A stretch of DNA of 64,000 bases from positions 1-64,000 of the forward strand of contig JAOZIB010000001.1 in NCBI GenBank assembly GCA_026014565.1, written 5' to 3'. A model generated the notes under the pieces. The model searched no databases. It was not told where the DNA came from and saw only the letters and a program-made list of their open reading frames with translations. Shown here piece after piece: positions 6,528 to 15,440 of the stretch. Position 1 is the stretch's first letter, and every line of letters starts with the position of its first letter. The position numbers and the translations under genes are program-made. The DNA comes from Candidatus Bathyarchaeum sp. (GTDB taxonomy: Archaea > Thermoproteota > Bathyarchaeia > Bathyarchaeales > Bathyarchaeaceae).

Positions 6528-9032
6528 TTATTTACGTTTTAGTATAAAGTAGGCGGCAACACCAATTACGGCTGCTGCTGCAACTGCTGCGATGATGGTT
6601 GTTTCAGTTGTGAGTAATGCTGTTGACTCTTTTGCGTCAATGGGTGTTTCTGTATCTACGGGTTCTTCGGGTTCAATTGGTGATGCTACTGTGGCTACAG
6701 GGTCCACGACCAGTGCTGTTTCTGCGTATGAACCGTAGTATCCTCCAGATCCGTCAAAGGTTGCTATGATTTTATATTTGCCTTCAAGTTCGGGGACAAA
6801 ATCGAAACTGTAGAATCCACTTGCATCGGTTGTTGTTGTTCCTAGATCTTGATAGTTACAATTAGGGTCGATTGCTTCTAGTTTTACTGTTACACCTGTT
6901 GCATCTTCCGGGCGTTCGAATTGCATATGCACATAAAGCATCCACTCGCTCATGCACTCATCTGCTACTGCAGGAACACCATTTGGAAAGCGTAATGCAA
7001 TATCGGTGTGTTCTGTTCCGGGCGAAACGTCCATTATTGTTCCTGTAATTAAAGCGCTGCTTCCAAGAGATATTACGTCGTTTGCAATTGTTGCTGTTGT
7101 TTGGCTTGGTCCTTTACCTATTGCATATATTTGTTGATCATAGCTGTTGTATGTCGCAATTATGCTGTCACCAATAATGGAACGACCACCCCAATCAGTT
7201 ACACGGAATGCGCCGTCAATTTCCCAAACGACTTCTCCTGTTTCTATGTCAAGACAAATATATGGTGCACCTCGTGGTTTAGGATCAACTGGAGAGTGCT
7301 CACTGTGTGCAAGATAGATTTTTCCGTCACTCACAAACATTGGTCGAATTGGCCAATTATCTGACCATAACATTTCTGAGTATGGGTCTGTTGCTGAATA
7401 GCTCCACTGTAGTTCACCGGTAGTCACATCGTAACAGTATACTGTTCCGGCCATACGTGCTGAAAACAGATAACCATCTGCAATGATGTTGTGTATGCCA
7501 TACATGTCTAGATAGCCTTGTGACTCTGTTGGCCCCCAGATGTTTTCGCCAGTGTCAAGGTTAAATCCGTAGTGTTGTCGGGTTTCTTTTGCAGTAAGAA
7601 CAAAGACACCATCTTCAATGCTTGGAGCTCCGCTATAACTGGTTCCCCAAATAATGGTAAGATCTCCGGCTGGAGGTGTCCATGTTGTATCAAACAACAT
7701 TTCGCCTTCGTGTCCAGGTTTTAGGTTAATTGCCCATAGAGCAACTGGATTATCTCCCATGCTGGCCCAGCCTGCTACGTCTGAACCTATCAAACGGTCT
7801 TCAAGGAAGAAGTTTTTAACAGAACCTTTCAAATCCGTTGGTATAGTAAGGTTCCATTCGATTCCTGTTGTGGCATCTAACGTTGAACCCATACTGAATC
7901 TGATCCAGCTTCCTTCACTTGAAACCACTCTGCTTGAGTTCCATAATGTCATCCATCCATTGGTTAGATCAACTGTATATCGGTAAATTTCGCCGTCGGG
8001 ACCGTACAAATTAGTTCCCGAAGGGACGTTCTCCATTGCATAGACCCAATCTCCACTAAAAGCGTCATAAGCATTCCAAGTGGTACCTGTAACGGTCCAC
8101 AAGTAATCAAATGCACCGTGGTAGTTGTAGGAGTCCCAGTACATAGTTTGACCAAAGGATAGCCTTTCGTTAGTTCCTAAAACTTTGCTCCATTTTTGTT
8201 CTCCAGTATGCAAGTCAACTGCGACAACTTCTTGATTGACTGAAGCTGCTTTGTATTTGTTGTAATATAGCACTCCATTGATAATTACTGAATCTATGAA
8301 GAAGCCTTCATACGCATCTCCACATTCGTAAGCGTGTTCTCCCAACTCACCTCCAACTAATCCTCCCGTAGTTAGTTCGTTGGTCCATAGAATATGAGCA
8401 GTGTCGGGAGCATCATTGTATGGTGCATACAAATTAGTTGGGTCATCTAACCAATTTCCAGAAATAACTGACCATTCCCGAAGCTGTGCATCAATTGGAC
8501 GGCTCCAGTATTCCTCGGGTAATGAGTGCCCAGAATAGTAGGTTATTGATTCGTCTTGCACAGTTAATTCTAGTACTTCACTTTCGCTGGCTTCATACAG
8601 GATCGTACCATAAATGTTAGTGGAACTGTATGCAGGACTCGCCCACGTGTATTCTTGTGCAGGAAAAATTGTTTGCAAATAATATGTACCGGTCATAGTG
8701 GGTATGTATATGGCTCCGGTCCCACCTGTTGAGTCAGTTCTAAGTGGCCCCAATGTTTCGATTTCTCCGTCAGGTTTTGTTACAGTTACAGTCAACCCTT
8801 CAAAACCATCAGCTGCTGTTGCCAGATAATCTGTAATTCCAACATGCAAAAGAACTTCTTGATTAACTCCGACAGTAGAAGGTATGGCGCCTATGTATGC
8901 ATAAGTTGTCTTTGATCGCACTTCGTCTTGCGCTGTTACTGTTGGCAACACTGCGCAAGTCATTGAGGTAACAAAGATTATTACACAAAAAAATGCAAAT
9001 AGTCTTTTTTGAATTTTATTTTGTTTTTTCAT
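6528..9032 (-). CDS. Secreted membrane-anchored PQQ-like beta-propeller protein (copy 2)
   Basis: About 834 residues with the same plan as the protein ending at 177: signal peptide (hydrophobic core ending TVTA), Ig-like domain opening with AYIGAIPSTVGVNQEVLLHV, propeller blades (DLHTGEQKW, DVTTGELQW, DIETGEVVW), a carboxypeptidase-regulatory-like beta domain, a Pro/Glu linker, and one C-terminal helix followed by KRK. Identity with copy 1 is high throughout, so this is a tandem-type duplication with other genes in between. Of two candidate ATGs (9038 and 9032) I prefer 9032, because AAGGAT lies at a normal distance from it but touches the first. No enzymatic residues are recognised; a surface role is inferred. 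Confidence 0.85.
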   Translation of the reverse strand: MKKQNKIQKRLFAFFCVIIFVTSMTCAVLPTVTAQDEVRSKTTYAYIGAIPSTVGVNQEVLLHVGITDYLATAADGFEGLTVTVTKPDGEIETLGPLRTDSTGGTGAIYIPTMTGTYYLQTIFPAQEYTWASPAYSSTNIYGTILYEASESEVLELTVQDESITYYSGHSLPEEYWSRPIDAQLREWSVISGNWLDDPTNLYAPYNDAPDTAHILWTNELTTGGLVGGELGEHAYECGDAYEGFFIDSVIINGVLYYNKYKAASVNQEVVAVDLHTGEQKWSKVLGTNERLSFGQTMYWDSYNYHGAFDYLWTVTGTTWNAYDAFSGDWVYAMENVPSGTNLYGPDGEIYRYTVDLTNGWMTLWNSSRVVSSEGSWIRFSMGSTLDATTGIEWNLTIPTDLKGSVKNFFLEDRLIGSDVAGWASMGDNPVALWAINLKPGHEGEMLFDTTWTPPAGDLTIIWGTSYSGAPSIEDGVFVLTAKETRQHYGFNLDTGENIWGPTESQGYLDMYGIHNIIADGYLFSARMAGTVYCYDVTTGELQWSYSATDPYSEMLWSDNWPIRPMFVSDGKIYLAHSEHSPVDPKPRGAPYICLDIETGEVVWEIDGAFRVTDWGGRSIIGDSIIATYNSYDQQIYAIGKGPSQTTATIANDVISLGSSALITGTIMDVSPGTEHTDIALRFPNGVPAVADECMSEWMLYVHMQFERPEDATGVTVKLEAIDPNCNYQDLGTTTTDASGFYSFDFVPELEGKYKIIATFDGSGGYYGSYAETALVVDPVATVASPIEPEEPVDTETPIDAKESTALLTTETTIIAAVAAAAVIGVAAYFILKRK

Positions 9033-9065
9033 TTTCATCCTTGGGCAAAGGAATTATTGTAAAAT

Positions 9066-9076
9066 GTTTATAATAT
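9066..9076 (-). promoter_or_regulatory. Probable TATA box for propeller gene copy 2
   Basis: The minus strand reads ATTATAAACAT within an AT-rich run about 40 nt upstream of the ATG at 9032, which predicts a short leader carrying the AAGGAT ribosome-binding site. A separate plus-strand CATTATAAAA near 9192-9201 probably serves the divergent regulator gene. Confidence 0.4.
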
Positions 9077-9255
9077 TTTTGGTAAAAACAAAAAAAACAT
9101 GAAAAACGTTAAAAAAAACATTAAAAAATACACAAAATTCACATAAAATGACCAAATATTAAAAAAACATTCCAGATCAAAAAAGAATAAACATTATAAA
9201 AAAGTTGGTTATGATACATCAACGAAGGAATAATGATTGAAGGGGCGTCAAACTA

Positions 9256-9720
9256 ATTCAAAGCCAACTAGATGAAATAGACAAACAAATTCTAGTGGCC
9301 CTACTGAAAGATGGCCGTAGAAAGTTTACTGATATTGCGAAAGAATGTAATGCAACGACTTCGAAAATTAAAAAACATTATTACAAGCTGAAAAAACTTG
9401 GCATAATAAAGAAATCAACTACTTATGTGAACCAAAAAAAGATAGGATACCAATGTCACTTGAGTCTTTATGTTGATGTGAAGTTTGGTGAAGTAGAGCG
9501 ATTCATGAATTATGCGAGAAAAATCAAAGGCACAACAACGTACCATGTTAAACTCAATGGTAACTACAATGTGCATGTGTTGATTCCCCTTAGAAACATG
9601 AATGAAATTGAAGAAAAAACACAAAAAATTAAGGACCATCCAACGGTTATTAAATTCAAATCAAACATTTGGACAGGGGTGGAATTTTTTCCAGAAAATT
9701 TGTCAATACTACATTCATAA
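9256..9720 (+). CDS. Lrp/AsnC-family transcriptional regulator (first of two)
   Basis: A winged-helix protein with an N-terminal HTH (LDEIDKQILVALLKDGRRKF, then DIAKECNATTSKIKKHYYKL) and a C-terminal RAM-type alpha/beta domain (YHVKLNGNYNVHVLI). Such proteins bind DNA as dimers or octamers and often sense amino acids; the ligand is unknown. No ATG, GTG or TTG in frame precedes helix 1; the first, GTG at 9295, falls inside it. ATT at 9256 lies 10 nt after AAGGGG. Alternatively an ATG at 9232 with AAGGA at 5 nt joins the frame if the G4 run at 9242-9245 were G5. It is followed closely by a second regulator. Confidence 0.7.
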   Translation: MQSQLDEIDKQILVALLKDGRRKFTDIAKECNATTSKIKKHYYKLKKLGIIKKSTTYVNQKKIGYQCHLSLYVDVKFGEVERFMNYARKIKGTTTYHVKLNGNYNVHVLIPLRNMNEIEEKTQKIKDHPTVIKFKSNIWTGVEFFPENLSILHS

Positions 9721-9734
9721 TTATTGGTGTCTAC

Positions 9735-10223
9735 ATGGATAAATTAGATTTTGAAATAATGAAAAGACTAATTGATAATTGTAGAATTCCCTTTAGTAAA
9801 ATTGCAGATGAACTTGGAGTTTCAACGGAAACAATAATTCGAAGATATAACAAACTCAAAAATGATGGGGTAATAAGGCCAACAGTTTATGTAGACATTT
9901 TTCAACTGGGATATGGAATCCGTGTTTGGTATATGATTTCATTAATGAGTCAAATCGACAAATCAGCTACCCTTAAAAAAATAGCAAAAATTCCAGATGT
10001 TGTCAGGATAATAAAAGCGGTTGGAGACTATGACCTGTTGGCGATTGCATCAGTCAAAGACTTTAAGCATATGTTTGAAATTGGTGAAAAAATTGAAAAA
10101 ATAAATGGGGTGCTAAAAATTGAGGCCCGTCAATATTTGCCTTTAACTGATAAAAACGTACCAACATCTGCTACTTCTGGATTTTTTAATCCTAACCTCC
10201 TAGAAAACGACAAAAACAAATAA
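9735..10223 (+). CDS. Lrp/AsnC-family transcriptional regulator (second of two)
   Basis: A 162-residue regulator with an N-terminal HTH (MDKLDFEIMKRLIDNCRIPF, KIADELGVSTETIIRRYNKL) and a RAM domain (IKAVGDYDLLAIASVKDF) ending in a flexible tail. The ATG at 9735 follows GGTG by 6 nt and lies 14 nt after the stop of the preceding regulator, so the two are co-transcribed and may form a heteromer. Paired Lrp-like proteins also occur as siroheme decarboxylases (AhbA/AhbB), but no haem-pathway gene is nearby, so regulation is the better reading. Confidence 0.8.
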   Translation: MDKLDFEIMKRLIDNCRIPFSKIADELGVSTETIIRRYNKLKNDGVIRPTVYVDIFQLGYGIRVWYMISLMSQIDKSATLKKIAKIPDVVRIIKAVGDYDLLAIASVKDFKHMFEIGEKIEKINGVLKIEARQYLPLTDKNVPTSATSGFFNPNLLENDKNK

Positions 10224-10576
10224 TATCTCCAACTGGTCACCTAATTGGGATTTGAGTTTTTAGTCTTAAATAAAGAATTAGCATATTTTGAATTCAGCTA
10301 AATTTTATTCAGCAAATTTATTGAAGTGAAATGTCAAATTTGAACGCGTATGCGTTTATGGTTAATTTCAAAAAATAGTTTATAGAATTCAAATAAGAGC
10401 AATTTTGTTGTTTGCCACAGAATAAAACTGACATTAACAAAATGGCTCAAATTTTAAGATTCTATAGAATTAAATCCAATTTGATAACAAATTAAGTTCT
10501 AACACTCAACACAATATGTGCGATTACAGCAACCCACACATAAAAAAGAACAGCTTTCTCTCAATTCTTTGTTTAA
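10224..10576. other. AT-rich intergenic region with a perfect 12-bp palindrome
   Basis: No gene is seen here; both flanking genes end at its borders (convergent). It contains a perfect palindrome ATTCTATAGAAT at 10459-10470, a related half (TATAGAATTC) near 10381-10391, and a short inverted repeat AACGC-GTAT-GCGTT at 10343-10356. These could be protein-binding sites or transcript ends; nothing decides between them. Confidence 0.4.
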
Positions 10577-11152
10577 CTAAACCGTTGTAGCTGGAGCGTC
10601 AGGATTTTTTTCTTGAGTTTTTTCTCGAATAATGGGCTGAGTTACGATACCAAAAACGGTTTCGGGAAAATCGCTTTTTTCTTCTGTATTACGCATTAGT
10701 TCCATGCTTTTGCGTTTTCCTCTAATGTCAAACCACGCCATCATGGCATAAGGTAAGGACAGGTACACAGTAGCAACCAGAGGATTTCTAAACAAAGGTG
10801 CCAATCCCAGAATCTGATCTAAGGGGCCACCACTGGCATCAGCAACAGCTCCTTGAACTACGTTTGCTAAAACAGCCAAAGTTAAACATACGCCAAATTG
10901 CACTAGTACACCTCGTTTTTTGCCTAAAAGTACTCCTGGAATAAAAGATGATAATAAAAATATCCAAGCAAAAGAGTGAATAAATACAATCAAGTCAATT
11001 CGAGCCAGCATCCATTCACCGACGATGGGAACCACACTTACAATAAAATTAGTAATTGTGTTTACTGTTATTTCTGTAAATAATTGATACGTAGTCATTA
11101 AAGTCCATGCAACGGACATGTACACGGGCGTGAGTAATGTGGCTTTTCCCAT
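10577..11152 (-). CDS. Membrane protein of unknown function, about four helices
   Basis: A 191-residue protein with about four hydrophobic helices between residues 5 and 135 and a charged cytosolic tail (RGKRKSMELM, then EKTQEKNPDAP). No family is recognised. The ATG at 11152 follows GGGGAA by about 5 nt, and the stop is TAG. It stands alone: the neighbour upstream is Alba on the same strand with a gap of about 210 nt, and the regulator pair ends convergently downstream. Confidence 0.7.
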   Translation of the reverse strand: MGKATLLTPVYMSVAWTLMTTYQLFTEITVNTITNFIVSVVPIVGEWMLARIDLIVFIHSFAWIFLLSSFIPGVLLGKKRGVLVQFGVCLTLAVLANVVQGAVADASGGPLDQILGLAPLFRNPLVATVYLSLPYAMMAWFDIRGKRKSMELMRNTEEKSDFPETVFGIVTQPIIREKTQEKNPDAPATTV

Positions 11153-11362
11153 GCAGGTTCCCCTGAGTTATTAATGTAATATCATATCTTAAATATTACG
11201 GTATAACAGTACATATTTTTTAATAAAGAAAAGAAGAAAAAAAAATAAAAAGAAAAAATTCGAAAGTGGATTACAACTATCAGCCAACAACAAACCATCA
11301 GGTTTGTACAAGTTTGCTTTTAGTCAAAATCCCATACGTAGAGAATTGGCTAGCCTTGTTGT

Positions 11363-11659
11363 TTAGCTTCGTTTCAAGGTGATTTCAATTGTAGAAATCA
11401 TTCTTGAGTTGGTTTCACCTTCTCGGGGGGGCATCTCTTCGGTTCCGATTGCGATGTTGCCGACTTTCATTTCTTTGACGAATCTGCGTCTTGCGATTTC
11501 GACTGCGTCAACTGCTGTGGTTATTGCCTGTCCGCGTGCTTTTACGGTTACGTCCTTGGTTTCGGTTCCGCTGAAAGCGGTTACGATGCCTAGCACATAA
11601 TTCATGGGAGGTTTTCTACCTACGTAGATTATATTTGAGTCGCTAGATTTTTTGCTCAT
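11363..11659 (-). CDS. alba: DNA/RNA-binding protein Alba
   Basis: A 98-residue chromatin and RNA-binding protein. The family core is clear: NIIYVGRKPPMNYVLGIVTA near the N terminus, including the lysine before PPMNYV that contacts nucleic acid (an acetylation target in Sulfolobus), then VTVKARGQAITTAVDAVEIA and the IGTEEMP hairpin. Alba is an abundant dimeric nucleoid protein in most archaea. It lies about 100 nt downstream of aIF1A on the same strand; whether they share a transcript is not clear. Confidence 0.95.
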   Translation of the reverse strand: MSKKSSDSNIIYVGRKPPMNYVLGIVTAFSGTETKDVTVKARGQAITTAVDAVEIARRRFVKEMKVGNIAIGTEEMPPREGETNSRMISTIEITLKRS

Positions 11660-11757
11660 TTTGCGATTCTCCGTAGTTTTGTGCTGTTATTGTTGGATGG
11701 ACTGGCTTTTAAATCCTCCTGTCCAAATAAAAATAAAAAATGAGTGAGTTTTTCGTC

Positions 11758-12060
11758 TCAAACTTTCAGGTAGCCCTTTCTTCGCAGCCAGTCAACTTGG
11801 TTGCGTTTGTATCTCCAGATTACATCGCCACGGTCGTCAGTTTGAAAATCCCAAGGAGAAACTAAAACAATGTCACCGACACGGATCCACATTCGACGTT
11901 TCATCTTGCCACGTATTCTGCAAAGGCGTTCATGACCGTCTTGACAGCTAACCATAAGGCGGTCACCGCCTAACATTTGCTTGACCACACCTAAGATGTC
12001 GTTTGCTTCAGGTATTTTGATTGCGTTGTAGTCTTCGCGTCTGACTTTCTTTTTGCCCAC
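11758..12060 (-). CDS. eif1A: Translation initiation factor aIF1A
   Basis: A 100-residue archaeal homologue of eIF1A/IF1 that occupies the A site of the small subunit during initiation. The OB-fold segments are conserved: GVVKQMLGGDRLMVSCQDG, RLCRIRGKMKRRMWIRVGD and VSPWDFQ, followed by the C-terminal RNQVDWLRRKGYL helix typical of the archaeal form. The N-terminal tail GKKKVRRED is basic, as in the family. The ATG at 12060 opens the gene and the stop is TGA. Confidence 0.96.
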   Translation of the reverse strand: MGKKKVRREDYNAIKIPEANDILGVVKQMLGGDRLMVSCQDGHERLCRIRGKMKRRMWIRVGDIVLVSPWDFQTDDRGDVIWRYKRNQVDWLRRKGYLKV

Positions 12061-12176
12061 GGTATTCCCTCTGTTTTCCTTTTCCTTAACTGTTTACATA
12101 ACTTAAATAGGTTAGTCTTCTTTTAGGCACAAAAAGTTTTACACGCAAATATTTTTCAGAAATCCACACAAAAATT

Positions 12177-12953
12177 CTACCAAATTAGAGTAAACGCAAC
12201 AATTGCGATTCCAACTCCCCAACAGTAATATGCAAACAGGTGAAATCTTTCATTCATAACAATTTTTTGTAGCAACGTCAGAGAAGCATAACCAACCAGC
12301 ATTGAAACAATGACTCCTACAACAATTGGTAACACATCAACATTTCCTACAACCAAGTCTTTTACTTCTACAATTGTTGCTCCAAGTATAGCAGGTATAG
12401 ATAACAGAAATGAGTACCTAAAAGCGGTATTTTTGTCGATTTTTCTCAAAAGTCCTGCAGATATGGTTAATCCACTTCGGGAAATTCCGGGAATTATGGC
12501 GATTCCTTGAGCCAAACCAACAAGTAAAGAATCAAGGGAGGTCATCTTTTTTGCTCCTGATCGTTTTTCGGAAATAAACAACACACAACCAGTAATCAGT
12601 AAAGCCAATCCAGCTGCAAGCAAATTAGAAAATAATGATTTGATAAATCCGTAGAATGTGACACCAATGATTGCTATGGGTATGCTTCCGATAATTAGGT
12701 GTAATGCAAGTTTTCCTTCTTCGGAGTTGAAGTTGCCTTTAACCAAAGCCTTGAGTATGTCCAGAACGTCATTTCTAAACATCACGAGTACAACAATTAA
12801 TGTGCCAAAATGCAACATAACATCAAAGATTAACGGGGGATTTAAACCAAGAAAATGTTGGGCAATCACCAAATGAGCAGAACTAGAAACAGGTAACCAT
12901 TCAGCTAATCCCTGAATCACCGCCAAAATCACTGCTTCAATTAAGGTCACCAT
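12177..12953 (-). CDS. uppP: Undecaprenyl-diphosphatase family protein (UppP/BacA)
   Basis: An integral membrane phosphatase of about 258 residues that removes a phosphate from polyprenyl diphosphate, recycling the lipid carrier used in glycan assembly. Both family signatures are present: QGLAEWLPVSSSAHLVIAQH near the N terminus and PGISRSGLTISAGLL in the middle, with about eight hydrophobic helices. In archaea the likely substrate is a dolichol-type diphosphate used for N-glycosylation; this is inferred. The ATG at 12953 is preferred over TTG at 12968. A TTTATATACT box lies near 13000 on the minus strand. The stop is TAG. Confidence 0.9.
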   Translation of the reverse strand: MVTLIEAVILAVIQGLAEWLPVSSSAHLVIAQHFLGLNPPLIFDVMLHFGTLIVVLVMFRNDVLDILKALVKGNFNSEEGKLALHLIIGSIPIAIIGVTFYGFIKSLFSNLLAAGLALLITGCVLFISEKRSGAKKMTSLDSLLVGLAQGIAIIPGISRSGLTISAGLLRKIDKNTAFRYSFLLSIPAILGATIVEVKDLVVGNVDVLPIVVGVIVSMLVGYASLTLLQKIVMNERFHLFAYYCWGVGIAIVAFTLIW

Positions 12954-13461
12954 CAAGCTGCATCTCAAATCTATAAGTCCAGAAAAAGTAACGTACCTGA
13001 GTATATAAAATGCATTAGTAAACTGGTGTACTACAATAATTATACAAAATTGTTTTTCTAGCTAGCATAACCAGCTACTAATACAGGCGCTATCTTGAGT
13101 AATTCAGGCGTGTTGCACAAAGATGTTCAGAAAAAAGTAATCTTCAACACAGAACTATTATTAGCATACTACATGCAACATAAACTTGAATTGTGGAACA
13201 TTGTCATTTAAAAAAAAACTGTTAACTCAGTGTGCAGTAGCGTTAAACCAATTGTCCAGTAGTCTTTGATGTTGGTTCCAGTTTCTGTGGCTCCGACAAA
13301 CAGTACAGTGAAGGTTGAAAAGGCTAAATATTATGAGCTGGTGCGTTGTTTCAACAAGTATGAAAGCTAGACATCACAGGTCCCCATGTGGATCAGGTCC
13401 AAACTTTGTCGAATGGACAATTAAAAGAATTCTAAAACAGACCCTTCAGTGGAGTACTAAC
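12954..13461. other. Intergenic region upstream of uppP and downstream of the pilus operon
   Basis: No convincing gene. The part next to uppP holds its promoter (minus-strand TTTATATACT near 13000). A 33-codon plus-strand ORF (ATG 13269 to TAG 13370) has sensible codons but no ribosome-binding site and was not called. The rest is AT-rich without recognisable RNA structure. Confidence 0.4.
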
Positions 13462-15438
13462 TTATTCGTCCATTGAAACAGTTGGAGGGTCTTCGACCAT
13501 AACCCAAAGACCATTATCACCAAAAGTAGGATGAATTGGTTCAGCAGTAAAAGTTACTACAGCCCCAGACCAAACTAAGTCCAAAAAATAATCAAAGTCA
13601 TCAACTGAAGCTAATTCTACAGAATTGACTTCAATAATCCGATTGAATGAAGGATAACCAGTTTGCTCCACAACTATTGCCCCAGTATCAGAACCAATGA
13701 TTTTATCAAAAGTGTAAAGATTGCTAGCAACATCTCGGAACATGACCCCAGTCCCTGATGAACCAGCTATAAATTCACTCCAATGATGGTCTTCACTGGA
13801 TGCAGACTGGTTATAATAGGAGCCTGTAGAATCATCAACTACAGGATAGCCGCTAATTGTTCCGTTTTCAGTTAGTGCCGCACCAGTAAATGCTGTATGT
13901 TCTATGATATTGAGATTTGTTAAACGCCTATTCAAACTAGTATCAGAATCAACAAAAATCAGTCGTGATGTGTAAGTATAATAATTTGTGTTCAAAGGCA
14001 AAGTGAAATAAAGTTGGGCATAAAAGTTGGGACAGTTTGTTGCTCCACCGCTGTATTCAGGTTCTTGTTGCAGTATTGTCCTTACACTTCCATCAGCAAT
14101 AACAACAGATGTGCCTGCACCAAAAACAGGAGATTCACTATTAATTCGCAAAAATTCTGCAGCACCACGTATACTTCCGGCAGTTGAAGTGGCTACCAAG
14201 GTTTCCCCAGTAATTCGGACATTTAAACGAATGTTTCCATTGTATAATGTTATATCTGAAGTGTCAGAAACATCACCACTGAAATTATTTTGCCATGCAA
14301 AAGGTGATGTTGTTGCAGTGTCATTTCCGTCCCACCACAAAGTAATTTCACTGATTTCGTTATTAACCATAAAAACCAGCATGTTAGTGTCACTAAACAG
14401 AGTGTCATTACTGGATAACCCTAGGGGTACCATATAATCAGATGCCCAATCTTCTATCTGAAAAGGAACTTCTTGACTGACATCATTAATAGTTGCGTTA
14501 ATACGAAATGCCTTAACAGAAACAGGTGGAATAGGCTGAGTAGAAGCCATTTCGAGAGGTTGACCAAGCCATTTAAGGGTGCCATTTTGAAGAAGTTCGA
14601 TGACAAAATTGTCAGTAGATAAAGAATTGTAGATATTTGATACACCTGTAGACTCCCAATCGAAAGTGTAACTGTAATGAGGAATTTGAGATTCTGATTG
14701 AACAGAAGCTTGGGAATAAAAAGCAGAAACTACTATGCCGCGGTTGTCTTCAATTTGAACGGAGTAAGAGTCTGGGCCTACTCCATTAGGAAGGGGCATT
14801 GTGTAAACGCCATTTGAAGAAATTAGAATATTTGTTGGATTAACTAGCTCCCATTTTGAATCTGCGTAACTGTAATTGTAGAACCAAAAGTTGTCAACTG
14901 TTAACCCTAATTCAGGTTCAGACTCATCACGCATAACACTTATTTCAGCGTGGCCAGACGAAGACACTAACGTGGTTACGGTCAAAGCTGAAGAAGTTTT
15001 GTAAGTTACACCTTCTATTCCAAGAGCACCTAAAGAGTAAGTAACAGATATGTCTCCCATGCTTGAACTCTTAGGCATAAACCAAGAAGTTAAAATGTCA
15101 GCGTCAGAATCAACCGTAAAAGATGGATTCCATTCAGGATGAGAACGAGCAATATTAACTAAGCCACTTGAAAGATAACTTGCTGTCAGTCCCTGAGCAT
15201 AGGACGAATTTCCTGTGACTTGCAAAATTGAACCGTAATAACCTACAGTAAAGTCTAAAATGCTCTTGATATCAGCATTCATTTCACCGATGGCGCCTAA
15301 AACGTCAGGTGAATCGTCTACAGAAGAGTGACGAACTAAAGTATAAGTGGATATTACACCACCAACTAATACTACAGAAACAAGTAATGCCGCAATTACA
15401 AAGAATTGCCCGTTATTTGCTCGACGGTTTTTTCGCAT
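13462..15438 (-). CDS. Large pilin-like subunit of the pilus operon (658 aa)
   Basis: Last gene of the pilus operon and its largest subunit. The N terminus is prepilin-like: basic MRKNRRANNGQ followed by one hydrophobic helix FFVIAALLVSVVLVGGVIST; cleavage would fall after the glycine. The remaining 620 residues are extracellular, beta-rich and Ser/Thr/Asn-rich, with no named domain. A size of 658 aa is far above usual pilins (100-200 aa) and suggests a tip or adhesin-like subunit; that is inference. The ATG at 15438 directly follows the TAA of the preceding gene (15441), so translation is probably coupled. Confidence 0.75.
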   Translation of the reverse strand: MRKNRRANNGQFFVIAALLVSVVLVGGVISTYTLVRHSSVDDSPDVLGAIGEMNADIKSILDFTVGYYGSILQVTGNSSYAQGLTASYLSSGLVNIARSHPEWNPSFTVDSDADILTSWFMPKSSSMGDISVTYSLGALGIEGVTYKTSSALTVTTLVSSSGHAEISVMRDESEPELGLTVDNFWFYNYSYADSKWELVNPTNILISSNGVYTMPLPNGVGPDSYSVQIEDNRGIVVSAFYSQASVQSESQIPHYSYTFDWESTGVSNIYNSLSTDNFVIELLQNGTLKWLGQPLEMASTQPIPPVSVKAFRINATINDVSQEVPFQIEDWASDYMVPLGLSSNDTLFSDTNMLVFMVNNEISEITLWWDGNDTATTSPFAWQNNFSGDVSDTSDITLYNGNIRLNVRITGETLVATSTAGSIRGAAEFLRINSESPVFGAGTSVVIADGSVRTILQQEPEYSGGATNCPNFYAQLYFTLPLNTNYYTYTSRLIFVDSDTSLNRRLTNLNIIEHTAFTGAALTENGTISGYPVVDDSTGSYYNQSASSEDHHWSEFIAGSSGTGVMFRDVASNLYTFDKIIGSDTGAIVVEQTGYPSFNRIIEVNSVELASVDDFDYFLDLVWSGAVVTFTAEPIHPTFGDNGLWVMVEDPPTVSMDE

Positions 15439-15440
15439 GT

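Noticed and set aside
13269-13370. 33-codon plus-strand ORF in the gap beside uppP
   Set aside because: Plausible codons but no ribosome-binding site and no context; too short to support.
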